From contig JAWSUF010000003.1 in assembly GCA_033549365.1 (NCBI GenBank), positions 248,001 through 312,000 of the forward strand: a stretch of DNA of 64,000 nucleotides. The letters are read 5' to 3'. This stretch comes from Acidobacteriota bacterium. Lineage in GTDB: Bacteria > Acidobacteriota > Aminicenantia > Aminicenantales > Saccharicenantaceae. Position 1 is the stretch's first letter. Each line of letters opens with the position of its first letter. The translations under genes and the position numbers were made by a program. Of this stretch, positions 44,204 through 52,419 are shown in pieces. Under the pieces are notes generated by a model, which worked only from the letters and a program-made list of their open reading frames with translations, made no database searches and was not told where the DNA came from.

Positions 44204-45715
44204 CTAGATCGAGTCCAAGTCAGCGGCGCGGACGATGTCCCCTTTCCGGATGAGCTCGCGGACGCGACTCAAATCGGGTTTGAAGTAACGGTCGCGTTCG
44301 AGATGGGGGACATGGGCCCGGATCAGGGCGTGGACGGCGACGACGCCCCGGCCAGGCTTGAGAGGCTTGTGGAAATCCAGGGCCTGGGCGGCCGAGACAA
44401 GTTCGATGGCCGTAACCCACAGGGCATTTTCGAGGATCAGCCGGGCTTTCCGGCAGGCCGTCGTTCCCATGGAGACGTGGTCCTCCTGGTTGGCGCTTGT
44501 CGGAATGCTGTCGACCGAGGCCGGGTGGGCCAGGATCTTGTTTTCCGAAACGAGACTTGCGGCCGTGTACTGAGAAACCATGAGTCCGCTGTGAAGGCCG
44601 CCCTGTTCGGCCAGGAAGGCCGGCAGGCCGCTGAGCGCCGGGTTCAGCATCTGTTCGATGCGCCGCTCGGAGATGTCGGCGAGTTCGGCGACGGCGATTC
44701 CGGCCAGATCGGCGGCCAGGGCCAGGGGCTGGCCGTGGAAATTGCCGCCGCTCAAGACCCGTTCGTCCTCGGCGAAGATCAGGGGGTTGTCGGTCACGGA
44801 ATTCATTTCGATGTCCAGGACGCCTCGCATCCAGCGCAGGGCGTCGCGTGTTGCGCCGTGAACCTGGGGGACGGCCCGCAGGGAATAGGCATCCTGGACC
44901 TTGGCGCAATCCTCGTGGGATGCCCGGATTTCGGAATCCCGGAGGTGTCGGCGCAGGTTCGCCGCCGTCTCAGCCGCGCCGGGATGGGGACGAACGCGGA
45001 CGACGGCCTCGTCGAACGGTGCGTGGCTGCCCTTGAGAGCTTCGACGGTCATGGCCGCAGCAATGTCGGCCGTATCTGCGAGAACGGCGGCGTCGGCCGC
45101 GAAAAGGGCCAAAAGGCTGGTCATTGTCTGGGTGCCGTTGATCAGGGCCAAACCCTCTTTGGCCTCGAGCACAAGGGGCGAAAGGCCGAGTCCTGCCAGG
45201 GCTTCTACGGTACGCCGGACGCGGCCGCCGCACTCGACATCGCCGGCGCCGATGAGGGCGAGCGCCATGTGGGCGAGAGGAGCCAGATCGCCGCTTGCAC
45301 CGACCGAGCCCTGTGACGGAACGACGGGATGGACACGGCGGTTGAGGAAGGCGAGAAGAAGATCGACGACCTCCTCGCGGACTCCGCTGTGTCCCAGGGC
45401 CAGACTCTGGGCGCGAAGGAGAAGCATGCCTCGGACGACTTCGGCCGGGAAGGGCTCGCCGACGGCGATCGCGTGGGAGAGGACGAGATTGCGCTGGAGC
45501 TCGCGCAGGCGGTCCGGCTCGATCCGGGTGTTCTGGAACTTGCCGAACCCGGTGTTGACGCCGTAGACGGCGTCGCCGCGGCGGAGGAGCTCCTCAATGA
45601 AGGCCCGGCTCCTGCGGATGCGCACCCGGGCGGCGTCGGCCAGGCGCACTTCTTCGAATCCCCGGACAACGCGAAGGAAATCGTCGAGCGTCAAACGGTT
45701 GTCGAGCGTGATCAT
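44204..45715 (-). CDS. hutH: Histidine ammonia-lyase
   Basis: 503 residues from the ATG at 45715; a TTG at 45724 is possible. The MIO cofactor triad Ala-Ser-Gly lies in [45 protein letters not shown] and SVTDNPLIF are typical of HutH. It deaminates histidine to urocanate. No other hut genes are nearby, so the pathway would depend on distant genes. Confidence 0.93.
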   Translation of the reverse strand: MITLDNRLTLDDFLRVVRGFEEVRLADAARVRIRRSRAFIEELLRRGDAVYGVNTGFGKFQNTRIEPDRLRELQRNLVLSHAIAVGEPFPAEVVRGMLLLRAQSLALGHSGVREEVVDLLLAFLNRRVHPVVPSQGSVGASGDLAPLAHMALALIGAGDVECGGRVRRTVEALAGLGLSPLVLEAKEGLALINGTQTMTSLLALFAADAAVLADTADIAAAMTVEALKGSHAPFDEAVVRVRPHPGAAETAANLRRHLRDSEIRASHEDCAKVQDAYSLRAVPQVHGATRDALRWMRGVLDIEMNSVTDNPLIFAEDERVLSGGNFHGQPLALAADLAGIAVAELADISERRIEQMLNPALSGLPAFLAEQGGLHSGLMVSQYTAASLVSENKILAHPASVDSIPTSANQEDHVSMGTTACRKARLILENALWVTAIELVSAAQALDFHKPLKPGRGVVAVHALIRAHVPHLERDRYFKPDLSRVRELIRKGDIVRAADLDSI

Positions 45716-45855
45716 GGCCTCCAAGGTAATCCACCGCCCCGATTCAAGTCAAGTTCTGTTGCTTGGCTTTGGGAAATTGAAGAGCTTAGAGGCGGCATTT
45801 TTATATGAAAAACGACGCTCCAAGAATCGGGCGGGATGGCGGATTGATGAATCGT

Positions 45856-47223
45856 CTACCGGTAATTGAAAATCACCGGAAAGATCGCCGCGACGAACCA
45901 GGCCCAGGCCGCAAACGCCGGCATATAGGTTGTCTGCCAGCGCTCGATGTGAGCGAAGGGGATGCGCCGGAAAAGAAAGCGTGCATAAAGAACGGCCGAC
46001 CAGGCCAGATTCACGAACAGAAGCAGGTTCAAACCGAGCGCGGCCGTCTTGTTGGGACTGAACCCGAACGAGGAGATGCGCGCGACGATCGCCCACAGAG
46101 CGAGCGCGTCGACGATAAGAGCGCATGTCACAAGCAGAAGCTGGAGTGCATCGAATCGTCCGGGAGGCGCTTGCGGGTCGCGGGCCGAAACGGCGTACAG
46201 GAGCAGACCCAACACAAGGACCAGCAACAGGTCGAATCCGATGAGCACCTCCCGCTCGACGCGGATGGGGTTGCCCGTCCAGATCATGACCGCAATGAAA
46301 ATGATAAGCAGCGCCGTGAAGAGCGGGGTGAAGAGCCATGTGAGGACGGGCGCCATGTTCTCGATGACGCTTTGCTTGTGTTCCACGAGCCACGCGGCGA
46401 TGATGACCGCTCCCAACGCTCCGCACGGCAGCACCCATCCTCCAATCGCCTGCTCCGAGTCGAGACCGATGGCATTGAAGATGAAAAGCGTGAGACCCGT
46501 CAGAATGCCTCCGCCGAGGGCTATGAGCGTATAGTAGATGAACCACTCGCCGGAAAAGCGCACGTAGTTCATGCGATGTTCATGGCTTTGCCACCGGCCG
46601 CCGGCGTACGCGTAAAAGACCGTGAACCACAACGCGATCGGAAGATGGATCGCGGTCAGCGCCTCGGTGTGGGCGCCGGATTTGAACGGCAAAAGGTTGA
46701 CAATCAGCCCTGCCGCAATGAAGGGAGCGGCAAGCCCGAACCATCCGCTCCTGTGAAGTCCGCGTTTCAGCGCAAAGAAAACGGCCAGGAGCGGGAGGAC
46801 AAAGAGGCTGAAATTGCGAAGGTAGAACGATACGTTTTCCGAGGGTCCCGAGATGCGGAGACCGAAGAGTTCAGGGATCTTGACGGCAACAGCCGCGGCG
46901 ATGGCCAGTCCCACGGCCGCGACGGCATCGCGTGAATGGGTCGGCGATGAAACATCGCCCGCCGGTGAAACCACAAGCTGCTTCCAGAGGCGTTCGGAAT
47001 ATTCGATGGCGAATTCGCGCGAAAGAGTATCCAGGGCCCCCAGGCGCTTGACGGCCACGAGGAAGGCTTCGTCCTCGTCCAGGCCCGCCTTGCGCAGCGC
47101 ATCGATCTGATTGCGAAGGTGGTCCTCGAGCTCGCTGACGTCGGCGGAGTGAATCGCTTGCCGTCTCCTCAGATACTGTCGCCACTGACCGATGCGTTCT
47201 TCCAGTACTGTTTTACTTGTCAC
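45856..47223 (-). CDS. Membrane protein with an N-terminal permease-prefix (HAAS-like) domain
   Basis: 455 residues from a GTG at 47223 with AGGAG 7 bases upstream. Residues 1-70 form a soluble helical domain (VSELEDHLRNQIDALRKAGL, EDEAFLVAVKRLGAL) found in proteins encoded next to PadR regulators. About ten membrane segments follow. No transport motif was recognised. It overlaps the PadR gene by GTGA, so the regulator controls it directly. Its function is unknown. Confidence 0.75.
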   Translation of the reverse strand: MTSKTVLEERIGQWRQYLRRRQAIHSADVSELEDHLRNQIDALRKAGLDEDEAFLVAVKRLGALDTLSREFAIEYSERLWKQLVVSPAGDVSSPTHSRDAVAAVGLAIAAAVAVKIPELFGLRISGPSENVSFYLRNFSLFVLPLLAVFFALKRGLHRSGWFGLAAPFIAAGLIVNLLPFKSGAHTEALTAIHLPIALWFTVFYAYAGGRWQSHEHRMNYVRFSGEWFIYYTLIALGGGILTGLTLFIFNAIGLDSEQAIGGWVLPCGALGAVIIAAWLVEHKQSVIENMAPVLTWLFTPLFTALLIIFIAVMIWTGNPIRVEREVLIGFDLLLVLVLGLLLYAVSARDPQAPPGRFDALQLLLVTCALIVDALALWAIVARISSFGFSPNKTAALGLNLLLFVNLAWSAVLYARFLFRRIPFAHIERWQTTYMPAFAAWAWFVAAIFPVIFNYR

Positions 47224-47567
47224 GATAGGACTCCTGTCAAGGCCATATGCCGGATTCCCTTCATCGTTTGATTCACGACTTGCCACTGGCGGCAATGGTC
47301 CTCGAGCTGCTTCGAGCCGGCACGGGTCAGCCGGTAGTACTTGCGTCGCCGTCCTGTTTCCGACCGGGCCCAGAGCGCCTCGACAAGGCCGTTGCGCTCG
47401 AGGCGGTGAAGAAGAGGGTAGAGCATGCCGTCGGTCCATTGCAGTTCGCCGCCGGACAGTTCGCCGACCCGCTTGATGACGGCGTATCCGTAACTTTCAC
47501 CTTCGCTCAGGATGGCGAGCACGAGCGGCGTGGCCGAGGCGGCGACAAGATCCTTGTCGATGTTCAC
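47220..47567 (-). CDS. PadR-family transcriptional regulator
   Basis: 115 residues. PadR winged helix: LVLAILSEGESYGYAVIKRV, WTDGMLYPLLHRLERNGLV and RRRKYYRLTRAGSKQLED. GTG start at 47567 with AAAGGAA upstream. It forms a two-gene operon with the membrane protein. A dyad inside its promoter makes autoregulation likely. Confidence 0.9.
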   Translation of the reverse strand: MNIDKDLVAASATPLVLAILSEGESYGYAVIKRVGELSGGELQWTDGMLYPLLHRLERNGLVEALWARSETGRRRKYYRLTRAGSKQLEDHCRQWQVVNQTMKGIRHMALTGVLS

Positions 47568-47594
47568 GATGTCGGAATTCCTTTACCTAGAGGC

Positions 47595-47623
47595 ACTATA
47601 CATAACAGTTCTATGTAAGTCAA
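47595..47623 (-). promoter_or_regulatory. Promoter and operator of the PadR operon
   Basis: On the minus strand, TTGACT (47623-47618) and TATAGT (47600-47595) are 17 bases apart. Between them lies the perfect dyad TACATA-7-TATGTA (47599-47604 and 47612-47617), similar to the ATGT/ACAT operators of PadR proteins. Confidence 0.75.
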
Positions 47624-47643
47624 GACGCCTCCAATCTCCAACC

Positions 47644-47760
47644 TATTTCTTAACCCCCCTGTACGTTGCTGCTGCCGGAAACCCCTCATCTCTGCATATT
47701 CTATTTATCCCCCCAACCCCCCTTGGAAAACAAGGGGGGCAAGCGGACGGGGTTTCCGGA
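47644..47760. repeat. Intergenic repeat, copy 1
   Basis: About 117 bases, repeated almost exactly at 47793. The unit holds a strong hairpin, CCCCCCTTG and CAAGGGGGG with a GAAAA loop, and the conserved ends ATTTCTTAACCCCCCTGTAC and GGGGTTTCCGGA. Confidence 0.9.
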
Positions 47761-47792
47761 GTGGGATGCTGGAGACAGCCTCTCCTCTGCCA

Positions 47793-47910
47793 TATTTCTT
47801 AACCCCCCTGTACGCTGCCGATGCCGAAAACCCCTTCATCTCTGCATATTCTATTTATCCCCCCAACCCCCCTTGGAAAACAAGGGGGGCAAGCGGACGG
47901 GGTTTCCGGA
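47793..47910. repeat. Intergenic repeat, copy 2
   Basis: Second copy, 149 bases further on and directly next to the tRNA 3' end. The hairpin half (from about 47845) is identical to copy 1; most differences lie near the start. Confidence 0.9.
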
Positions 47911-47915
47911 AAGGA

Positions 47916-47988
47916 TGGGCGATACAGGAATCGAACCTGTGACTTCTACCGTGTGAAGGTAGCACTCTGGCCGCTGAGTTAATCGCCC
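47916..47988 (-). tRNA. tRNA-Val (anticodon CAC)
   Basis: On the minus strand, acceptor arms GGGCGAT and ATCGCCC pair perfectly. The anticodon stem CTACC/GGTAG encloses TTCACAC, giving anticodon CAC (codon GUG). The T-arm is ACAGG-TTCGATT-CCTGT. 73 nt without an encoded CCA. Confidence 0.95.
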
Positions 47989-47996
47989 ACGGCTTT

Positions 47997-48024
47997 ATTC
48001 TAGTCAACTCCCGCCGAATGTCAA
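47997..48024 (-). promoter_or_regulatory. Promoter of tRNA-Val
   Basis: On the minus strand, TTGACA (48024-48019) and TAGAAT (48002-47997), 16 bases apart, about 9 bases before the mature 5' end. Confidence 0.65.
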
Positions 48025-48050
48025 TTTTCCGGTTGTGGCGAGCGTTGAAG

Positions 48051-48079
48051 TTGACATCGGCCATCATTCTGATTATATA
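48051..48079 (+). promoter_or_regulatory. Leaderless promoter of the zinc-ribbon membrane protein
   Basis: TTGACA at 48051-48056 and TATATA at 48074-48079, 17 bases apart. The ATG at 48087 follows after 7 bases without a ribosome-binding site. Confidence 0.6.
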
Positions 48080-48086
48080 GTGATTA

Positions 48087-49247
48087 ATGGCTATTACGCG
48101 ATGTCCCTACTGCCGGGCGATCATCGACGAAAAAGACCAGTTTTGCACGAACTGCGGAACCCAGCTTCTTTTTCCCGAAGATGAAGCCGTCGAGGAAGAC
48201 ATCCCCGGTGACCGAATCATCGACGTCGCCGACGAAGAGAAAGACTACGAAATCCCTCCCCCCGGGATCGAAGAGAATGAGGAGGATGGCGACGGCGATT
48301 CCGTCGCTGAAAACGATCTCGAAGAAGAAGTCATCATCATCGACGAAATCGAAGAGGCCGTCCGCCGCGCCGCGTCCGACGATTCCGATCCATCGGTGAC
48401 CGAAAAGCCCCCCGTCGAAGAGCCCCCCAATGAAGAACCTCCATTCAAGGATCCTCCAATAAAGGAACCTCCGGCCAAGGATCCTCCGATCAAAGAGCCT
48501 CCGAACGAAGACGCTCCCGGGATTCCCATTGACAAGGATCCGCAGGACGAGGAGCCGTCTCATCACCGGGATCCGGAGCTGTCCGATCATGCCTCGACCG
48601 CGTCCCGGCCTCTGACCTTCGATACCGGTGAACTCGAAAAGAGCGGGAAAACCGCCGCCGACTTGGGAAAGCTGGAGATCGACCGTTGGCTTGATGATCG
48701 CAGGGAGCAGGATCAGAAAAAAGGAGACACCCTCCCGCCTTGGGCGGGAGAAATGAAAAGCTCCCGCTCCGAGGAGGGTATTGCGGATTCGGGAATCGGC
48801 CTTCCCGAGCGCGTCACTCAGGCCGCTCTGCCCTTCGGTTCGACTCCCGAGACGCAACCGGAAGAGGACATCTCCTGGAAACCCGGCGAAGACGACGAAG
48901 AACCTTCGGATTGGGCCATGGACCGGGAAGAAGAATTCGATGATTCCGGCGAATGGGAAGAGCCCGTCGAGGATGAAGTCGCACCCGTCCCGGTCCGTTC
49001 CTCACGGATGACCGGGTTTCTCAAGTCCAAAGCTTTCGATCTTTTCTTTCTCGCCGTCGTCTGGCTGATTTCGGCCGTGCTGGCGGCCCGGCTCATGGAC
49101 ACGTCGATCTTTCGGCTCCTGCCGGCCGCACCCAAGGCTCTTCTGGGATATTATGCCGTTCTTGTGGCCATGTATTTCTTCCTGTTCCAGTTCTTCCTGG
49201 GAGAGACCCTCGGCGACCGCATGTTCCGCCGGAAAAACGCCGGCTGA
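48087..49247 (+). CDS. Zinc-ribbon protein with proline-rich linker and two membrane segments
   Basis: 386 residues. An N-terminal zinc ribbon (CPYC and CTNC, residues 6-24) is followed by a long, acidic, low-complexity linker. The linker contains a five-residue repeat of the form (E/K)(E/D)PPx, about eight times near residues 108-145. The C-terminus (SSRMTGFLKSKAFDLFFLAV onward) holds two membrane helices and ends GETLGDRMFRRKNAG, resembling the last part of RDD-type membrane domains. It may be a membrane-anchored adaptor. The function is unknown. A remnant of a homologous tail lies inverted at 49365-49499. Confidence 0.65.
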   Translation: MAITRCPYCRAIIDEKDQFCTNCGTQLLFPEDEAVEEDIPGDRIIDVADEEKDYEIPPPGIEENEEDGDGDSVAENDLEEEVIIIDEIEEAVRRAASDDSDPSVTEKPPVEEPPNEEPPFKDPPIKEPPAKDPPIKEPPNEDAPGIPIDKDPQDEEPSHHRDPELSDHASTASRPLTFDTGELEKSGKTAADLGKLEIDRWLDDRREQDQKKGDTLPPWAGEMKSSRSEEGIADSGIGLPERVTQAALPFGSTPETQPEEDISWKPGEDDEEPSDWAMDREEEFDDSGEWEEPVEDEVAPVPVRSSRMTGFLKSKAFDLFFLAVVWLISAVLAARLMDTSIFRLLPAAPKALLGYYAVLVAMYFFLFQFFLGETLGDRMFRRKNAG

Positions 49248-49364
49248 CCGGATCCGAATCCTCTGAACAATTCCGCAACCTTCGTCCTTGCCTGAAGGAA
49301 TCCCGGCGATGCCCAACGATGCCTGAAATCATCGGGGTCGGCCCAGGAACAACAAGCCGCGGGA

Positions 49365-49499
49365 TCAGCCGGGTTCGGGCCGGCGGAAGATCCGGTCCCC
49401 AAGTGTTTTCCCGAAGATAATCCGGGAAAGGAGAACGTACCAACCCGAGAGCGTGGCGGCGTAGCCCAATAACGGGGTGAGGGCGTCCGCCGGCAGCCG
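49365..49499 (-). pseudogene. Remnant of a second RDD-like C-terminal tail
   Basis: On the minus strand, an open stretch ends with LLGYAATLSGWYVLLSRI and FGKTLGDRIFRRPEPG before TGA. This aligns with LLGYYAVLVAMYFFLFQF and LGETLGDRMFRRKNAG of the neighbouring plus-strand gene. No start codon or zinc ribbon precedes it, and it abuts the 3' end of lptB. It looks like the decayed end of a paralogous gene. Nothing else is seen in 49248-49503. Confidence 0.6.
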
Positions 49500-49503
49500 G
49501 GCA

Positions 49504-50235
49504 TCAGCCGTTCGAGAAACGAAAAGAGGACCCGAGGAACTTTTCCCGCACGCGGGCATCGGCGGCCAGCCTTTCGGGTGGCCCTTCCATGAGAATCTCC
49601 CCCTCATCGATAATGCAGGCCCGATCGACGATTTTGAAGGTGTCGTAGACGTTGTGATCGGAGACGACGATGCCGATGTTCCGATTCTTGAGCCGGAGAA
49701 AAATTTTCTGAAGTTCAAGAATGGTCAGGGGATCGATCCCCGTGAAGGGTTCATCCAGGAGAAGGAAGCGCGGTTTGAGAACGAGGGCCCGGCAGATTTC
49801 GAGCCTTCGCCGTTCGCCTCCGGATAGAGTGTAGGCCTCCTGGGAAGCCAAATCCTGCAAACCCAACTCTTCAAGAAGAGCGTTCGCCGAGGCCGCCCGC
49901 TCACTTCTAGCCAGACCCTGAAGCTCCAGAACCATCAGCAGGTTGCCCAGAACGGATTCCTTGAGAAAAATCGATCCTTCCTGGGGAAGATAGGTGATGC
50001 CTTTTTCCGCCCGTTCGACGGTCGTCCATTTGGAGATGTCTTCGCCGTCAAGCGACAGGCGTCCTCCGTCGGGCCGAAGAAGCCCGGCGATCATCAGAAA
50101 AGTCGTCGTCTTGCCCGCGCCGTTCCGTCCGAGAAGCCCGACGATTTCGCCGGTTCGAATGTTCAGGCCGACATCCTTGACCACGGTTCGGCGGCCGAAT
50201 GTTTTCACCAGATCGCGGGCTTCCAGTACGGACAT
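49504..50235 (-). CDS. lptB: LPS export ABC transporter ATP-binding protein LptB
   Basis: 243 residues from the ATG at 50235. Walker A GRNGAGKTTT, Q-loop YLPQEGSIF, signature LSGGERRRLEI and Walker B FLLLDEPFTGIDP are intact. The wording matches LptB, which powers lipopolysaccharide extraction with LptF/LptG; an LptF/G-type gene begins at 63271. A promoter (TTGACA-17-TACTAT on the minus strand, about 50289-50261) precedes it. Confidence 0.9.
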   Translation of the reverse strand: MSVLEARDLVKTFGRRTVVKDVGLNIRTGEIVGLLGRNGAGKTTTFLMIAGLLRPDGGRLSLDGEDISKWTTVERAEKGITYLPQEGSIFLKESVLGNLLMVLELQGLARSERAASANALLEELGLQDLASQEAYTLSGGERRRLEICRALVLKPRFLLLDEPFTGIDPLTILELQKIFLRLKNRNIGIVVSDHNVYDTFKIVDRACIIDEGEILMEGPPERLAADARVREKFLGSSFRFSNG

Positions 50236-50305
50236 GTCAATCACTGTAGGAAATCAGGCCCCCATAGTAGAAGCATTCCCCGGGCTTGTCAACGAATGAA
50301 ACCGG

Positions 50306-51439
50306 TCAGGCCCTTGGCAGGGCCGCCTGGTAGACGCTCAATGTTTTCCGCGCGACATCCTCCCATCCGGGCCGGACCGAAAGGGCTTTCAGGGCCGCCG
50401 CTCCCATGGCTTTTCGGGTTTCTGGCTTATCAAGGAGATCGGCCAGCTTGTCCGATAAGTCCCCGAGGTCACCGGAGTGGAATAGGCGGCCGTCCTCCCC
50501 GTCCCGGATGGCTTCGCGGTGCGGTGGAATGTCGCTGGCCAGACAACACAGGCCATGGCTTCGAGCCTCGATAAGAACGATAGGAAAGCCCTCGAGAGAC
50601 GACGGCAGCACGAAAAGGGCCGCGTTGCTGAGAAGCTCGTCTTTTTCCTTCCCGCGGACATATCCCGTGAAAACGACGCCGGGGATTTTATCAGCCTGTT
50701 CCTGAAGACTGCGGACATGGGCGTCGGTGGCGCTCGATCCTCCGGCGATAACAAGCCGTGGCCTGTCCGATGCCGGCCGATCCGCGACCGCCCTGCGGTA
50801 AGCCTCCAGGAGCCAGTCGACTCTTTTTTCCGGTGTCAGGCGTCCCATAAACAGAATGAAATCCCCGCCCCTGAGATGGTATTTTTGCCGAATGATATTG
50901 GGAGATTCACGCTGCGGCAGAGTGATCCCATGAGAGACATGGGCCGTCTCGCGGCGGTACTTGTTTCGAAAATAGGTTTGCAGATCCCTCGAAACGACGA
51001 TGGTTTTCCGCGGAACATGGACGACCACACGTTCGGCGATCTTGAGCAGTCTCCTTGCCAGCGGACCCCATTTCCGGGTGGCCCAGTCCAGCCGGTGGAC
51101 GGTGACCACAACGGTTTTTCCGGCCATGGCGGGAATGAAGGAAAAAAATGAGGGGCCCAGGGCATGAAAATGCACAATATCGAAATTGTTAAACGCAGCG
51201 TGAACGGCGGCCGTAAAACTGTGAACGGCTGCGTCGAGATGCTTGGTCCGGATCGTGGGCAGATGGACCAGACGCATACCGTTGTGGGTTTTGAGCCGCC
51301 TGGGCGTATACCAGCTCCGGACATAAATGGTGACTTCGTGGCCGAGGGCGGCCAGGTGCCGGCCGAGTTCGTCCACGTGGTATTCGACGCCGCCGAATGT
51401 CGCCGGAACGCCTTTTTGTCCGATGAAGGCGATCTTCAT
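50306..51439 (-). CDS. GT4-family glycosyltransferase
   Basis: 377 residues from the ATG at 51439, overlapping the radical SAM gene by ATGA. N-terminal KIAFIGQKGVPATFGGVEYHV and C-terminal LPSSLEGFPIVLIEARSHGL, with the catalytic EGFPIVLIEA loop, are GT4 (GT-B fold) hallmarks. The GGVEYHV wording is common in WcaI/rhamnosyltransferase-type exopolysaccharide enzymes. It is the last gene of a polysaccharide cluster. Confidence 0.85.
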   Translation of the reverse strand: MKIAFIGQKGVPATFGGVEYHVDELGRHLAALGHEVTIYVRSWYTPRRLKTHNGMRLVHLPTIRTKHLDAAVHSFTAAVHAAFNNFDIVHFHALGPSFFSFIPAMAGKTVVVTVHRLDWATRKWGPLARRLLKIAERVVVHVPRKTIVVSRDLQTYFRNKYRRETAHVSHGITLPQRESPNIIRQKYHLRGGDFILFMGRLTPEKRVDWLLEAYRRAVADRPASDRPRLVIAGGSSATDAHVRSLQEQADKIPGVVFTGYVRGKEKDELLSNAALFVLPSSLEGFPIVLIEARSHGLCCLASDIPPHREAIRDGEDGRLFHSGDLGDLSDKLADLLDKPETRKAMGAAALKALSVRPGWEDVARKTLSVYQAALPRA

Positions 51440-52419
51440 ATCCGCCTCTGCCGGACGGCCCGGGCAGCCTTGCGCCGGGCGATCCAGGCTGTCGTCCGAA
51501 AGAGGTGTCGTTTCATGGCGGGGGCCGCAGTGCCGATCATCCAACAGTTTTTAGGACACGTGCGGACTTTTTCGCGGACACGACGGGCCTGTTCTGAAGA
51601 CCAGATTTCGTCGAAAGCTTGCTCGAGAAGGTTACCCATGCTCTCGAACCAAAAGCGCTCCTCCATGCCGTTGCAGGGAAGAACTTCTCCCCGGGGGTCG
51701 ATAAAAAAGATATCCCGGCCTGCACCGCAAGGCAGGGGCCGCGTCGCCCCCGACACATATCCGGCCAGCCCGGCGTTGAAATAAGCCCGATACCAGTCCT
51801 TGATCCGCCGGGACCGGAGTTGAATTTCAGCAAGCTCCATGAAGCGTCGGGCGACGCTTTCCGGATCGGAGATCCTGTTGTCGTCCATGTGAAAATAGAA
51901 GGAATTGTGGACGGCGGCCGTGGCGAAATCCACACGCATCCGGCAGGCCAGCCGATGAAGGGGAAGAAGATCGGCCGCATTGGTGTCGGAAACCGTGACG
52001 GCAAGTCCGATGTCCTTCAGCCCCAGTTCCATGAGACCCAGAAGCGTTTTCAGACCATGGTCGAAACCGTCCGCCATCCCGCGAAGCTCGTCGTTTCGTT
52101 TGGGAAGGCCTTCCAGGCTGATCCGAAAACCGATGTCGGGATGATTTCGCGCCAGGCAAAGGATCTGGTCGGTCAGATAACCGTTTGTGGAGACAACGAT
52201 GCGCCGGGCTTTTTTCTTGAGGACGGCGACGATGTCCCCGATGTCTTTTCGGAGAAACGGCTCTCCCCCTGTGATATTGCAAAACGACAGCTCGGGAAGC
52301 CGCTCGAGAACGATTGGACGAATGTCTTCCCTTTCATCGATGCGATGTTTCCATATGCCGCACATCGTGCAGCGGCTGTGGCAGGCATAGGTCGTGATGA
52401 CCGCAGCCTGGAGTTTCAC
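51436..52419 (-). CDS. Radical SAM protein with SPASM/twitch-like domain in a polysaccharide cluster
   Basis: 327 residues. The radical SAM motif is YACHSRCTMCGIW (CX3CX2C), with NITGGEPFLRKD. Downstream cysteines are in LPCGAGRDIFF, GEVLPCNG and RTCPKNCW, probably one auxiliary cluster. It lies between two GT4 genes with ATGA overlaps on both sides, so it probably acts on a sugar or lipid precursor rather than a peptide. The substrate is unknown. Confidence 0.8.
   Translation of the reverse strand: MKLQAAVITTYACHSRCTMCGIWKHRIDEREDIRPIVLERLPELSFCNITGGEPFLRKDIGDIVAVLKKKARRIVVSTNGYLTDQILCLARNHPDIGFRISLEGLPKRNDELRGMADGFDHGLKTLLGLMELGLKDIGLAVTVSDTNAADLLPLHRLACRMRVDFATAAVHNSFYFHMDDNRISDPESVARRFMELAEIQLRSRRIKDWYRAYFNAGLAGYVSGATRPLPCGAGRDIFFIDPRGEVLPCNGMEERFWFESMGNLLEQAFDEIWSSEQARRVREKVRTCPKNCWMIGTAAPAMKRHLFRTTAWIARRKAARAVRQRRI

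Noticed and set aside
47644-47910. Possible CRISPR array
   Set aside because: Only two ~118-base copies with a 32-base gap, no short regular repeats and no cas genes; an intergenic repeat fits better.
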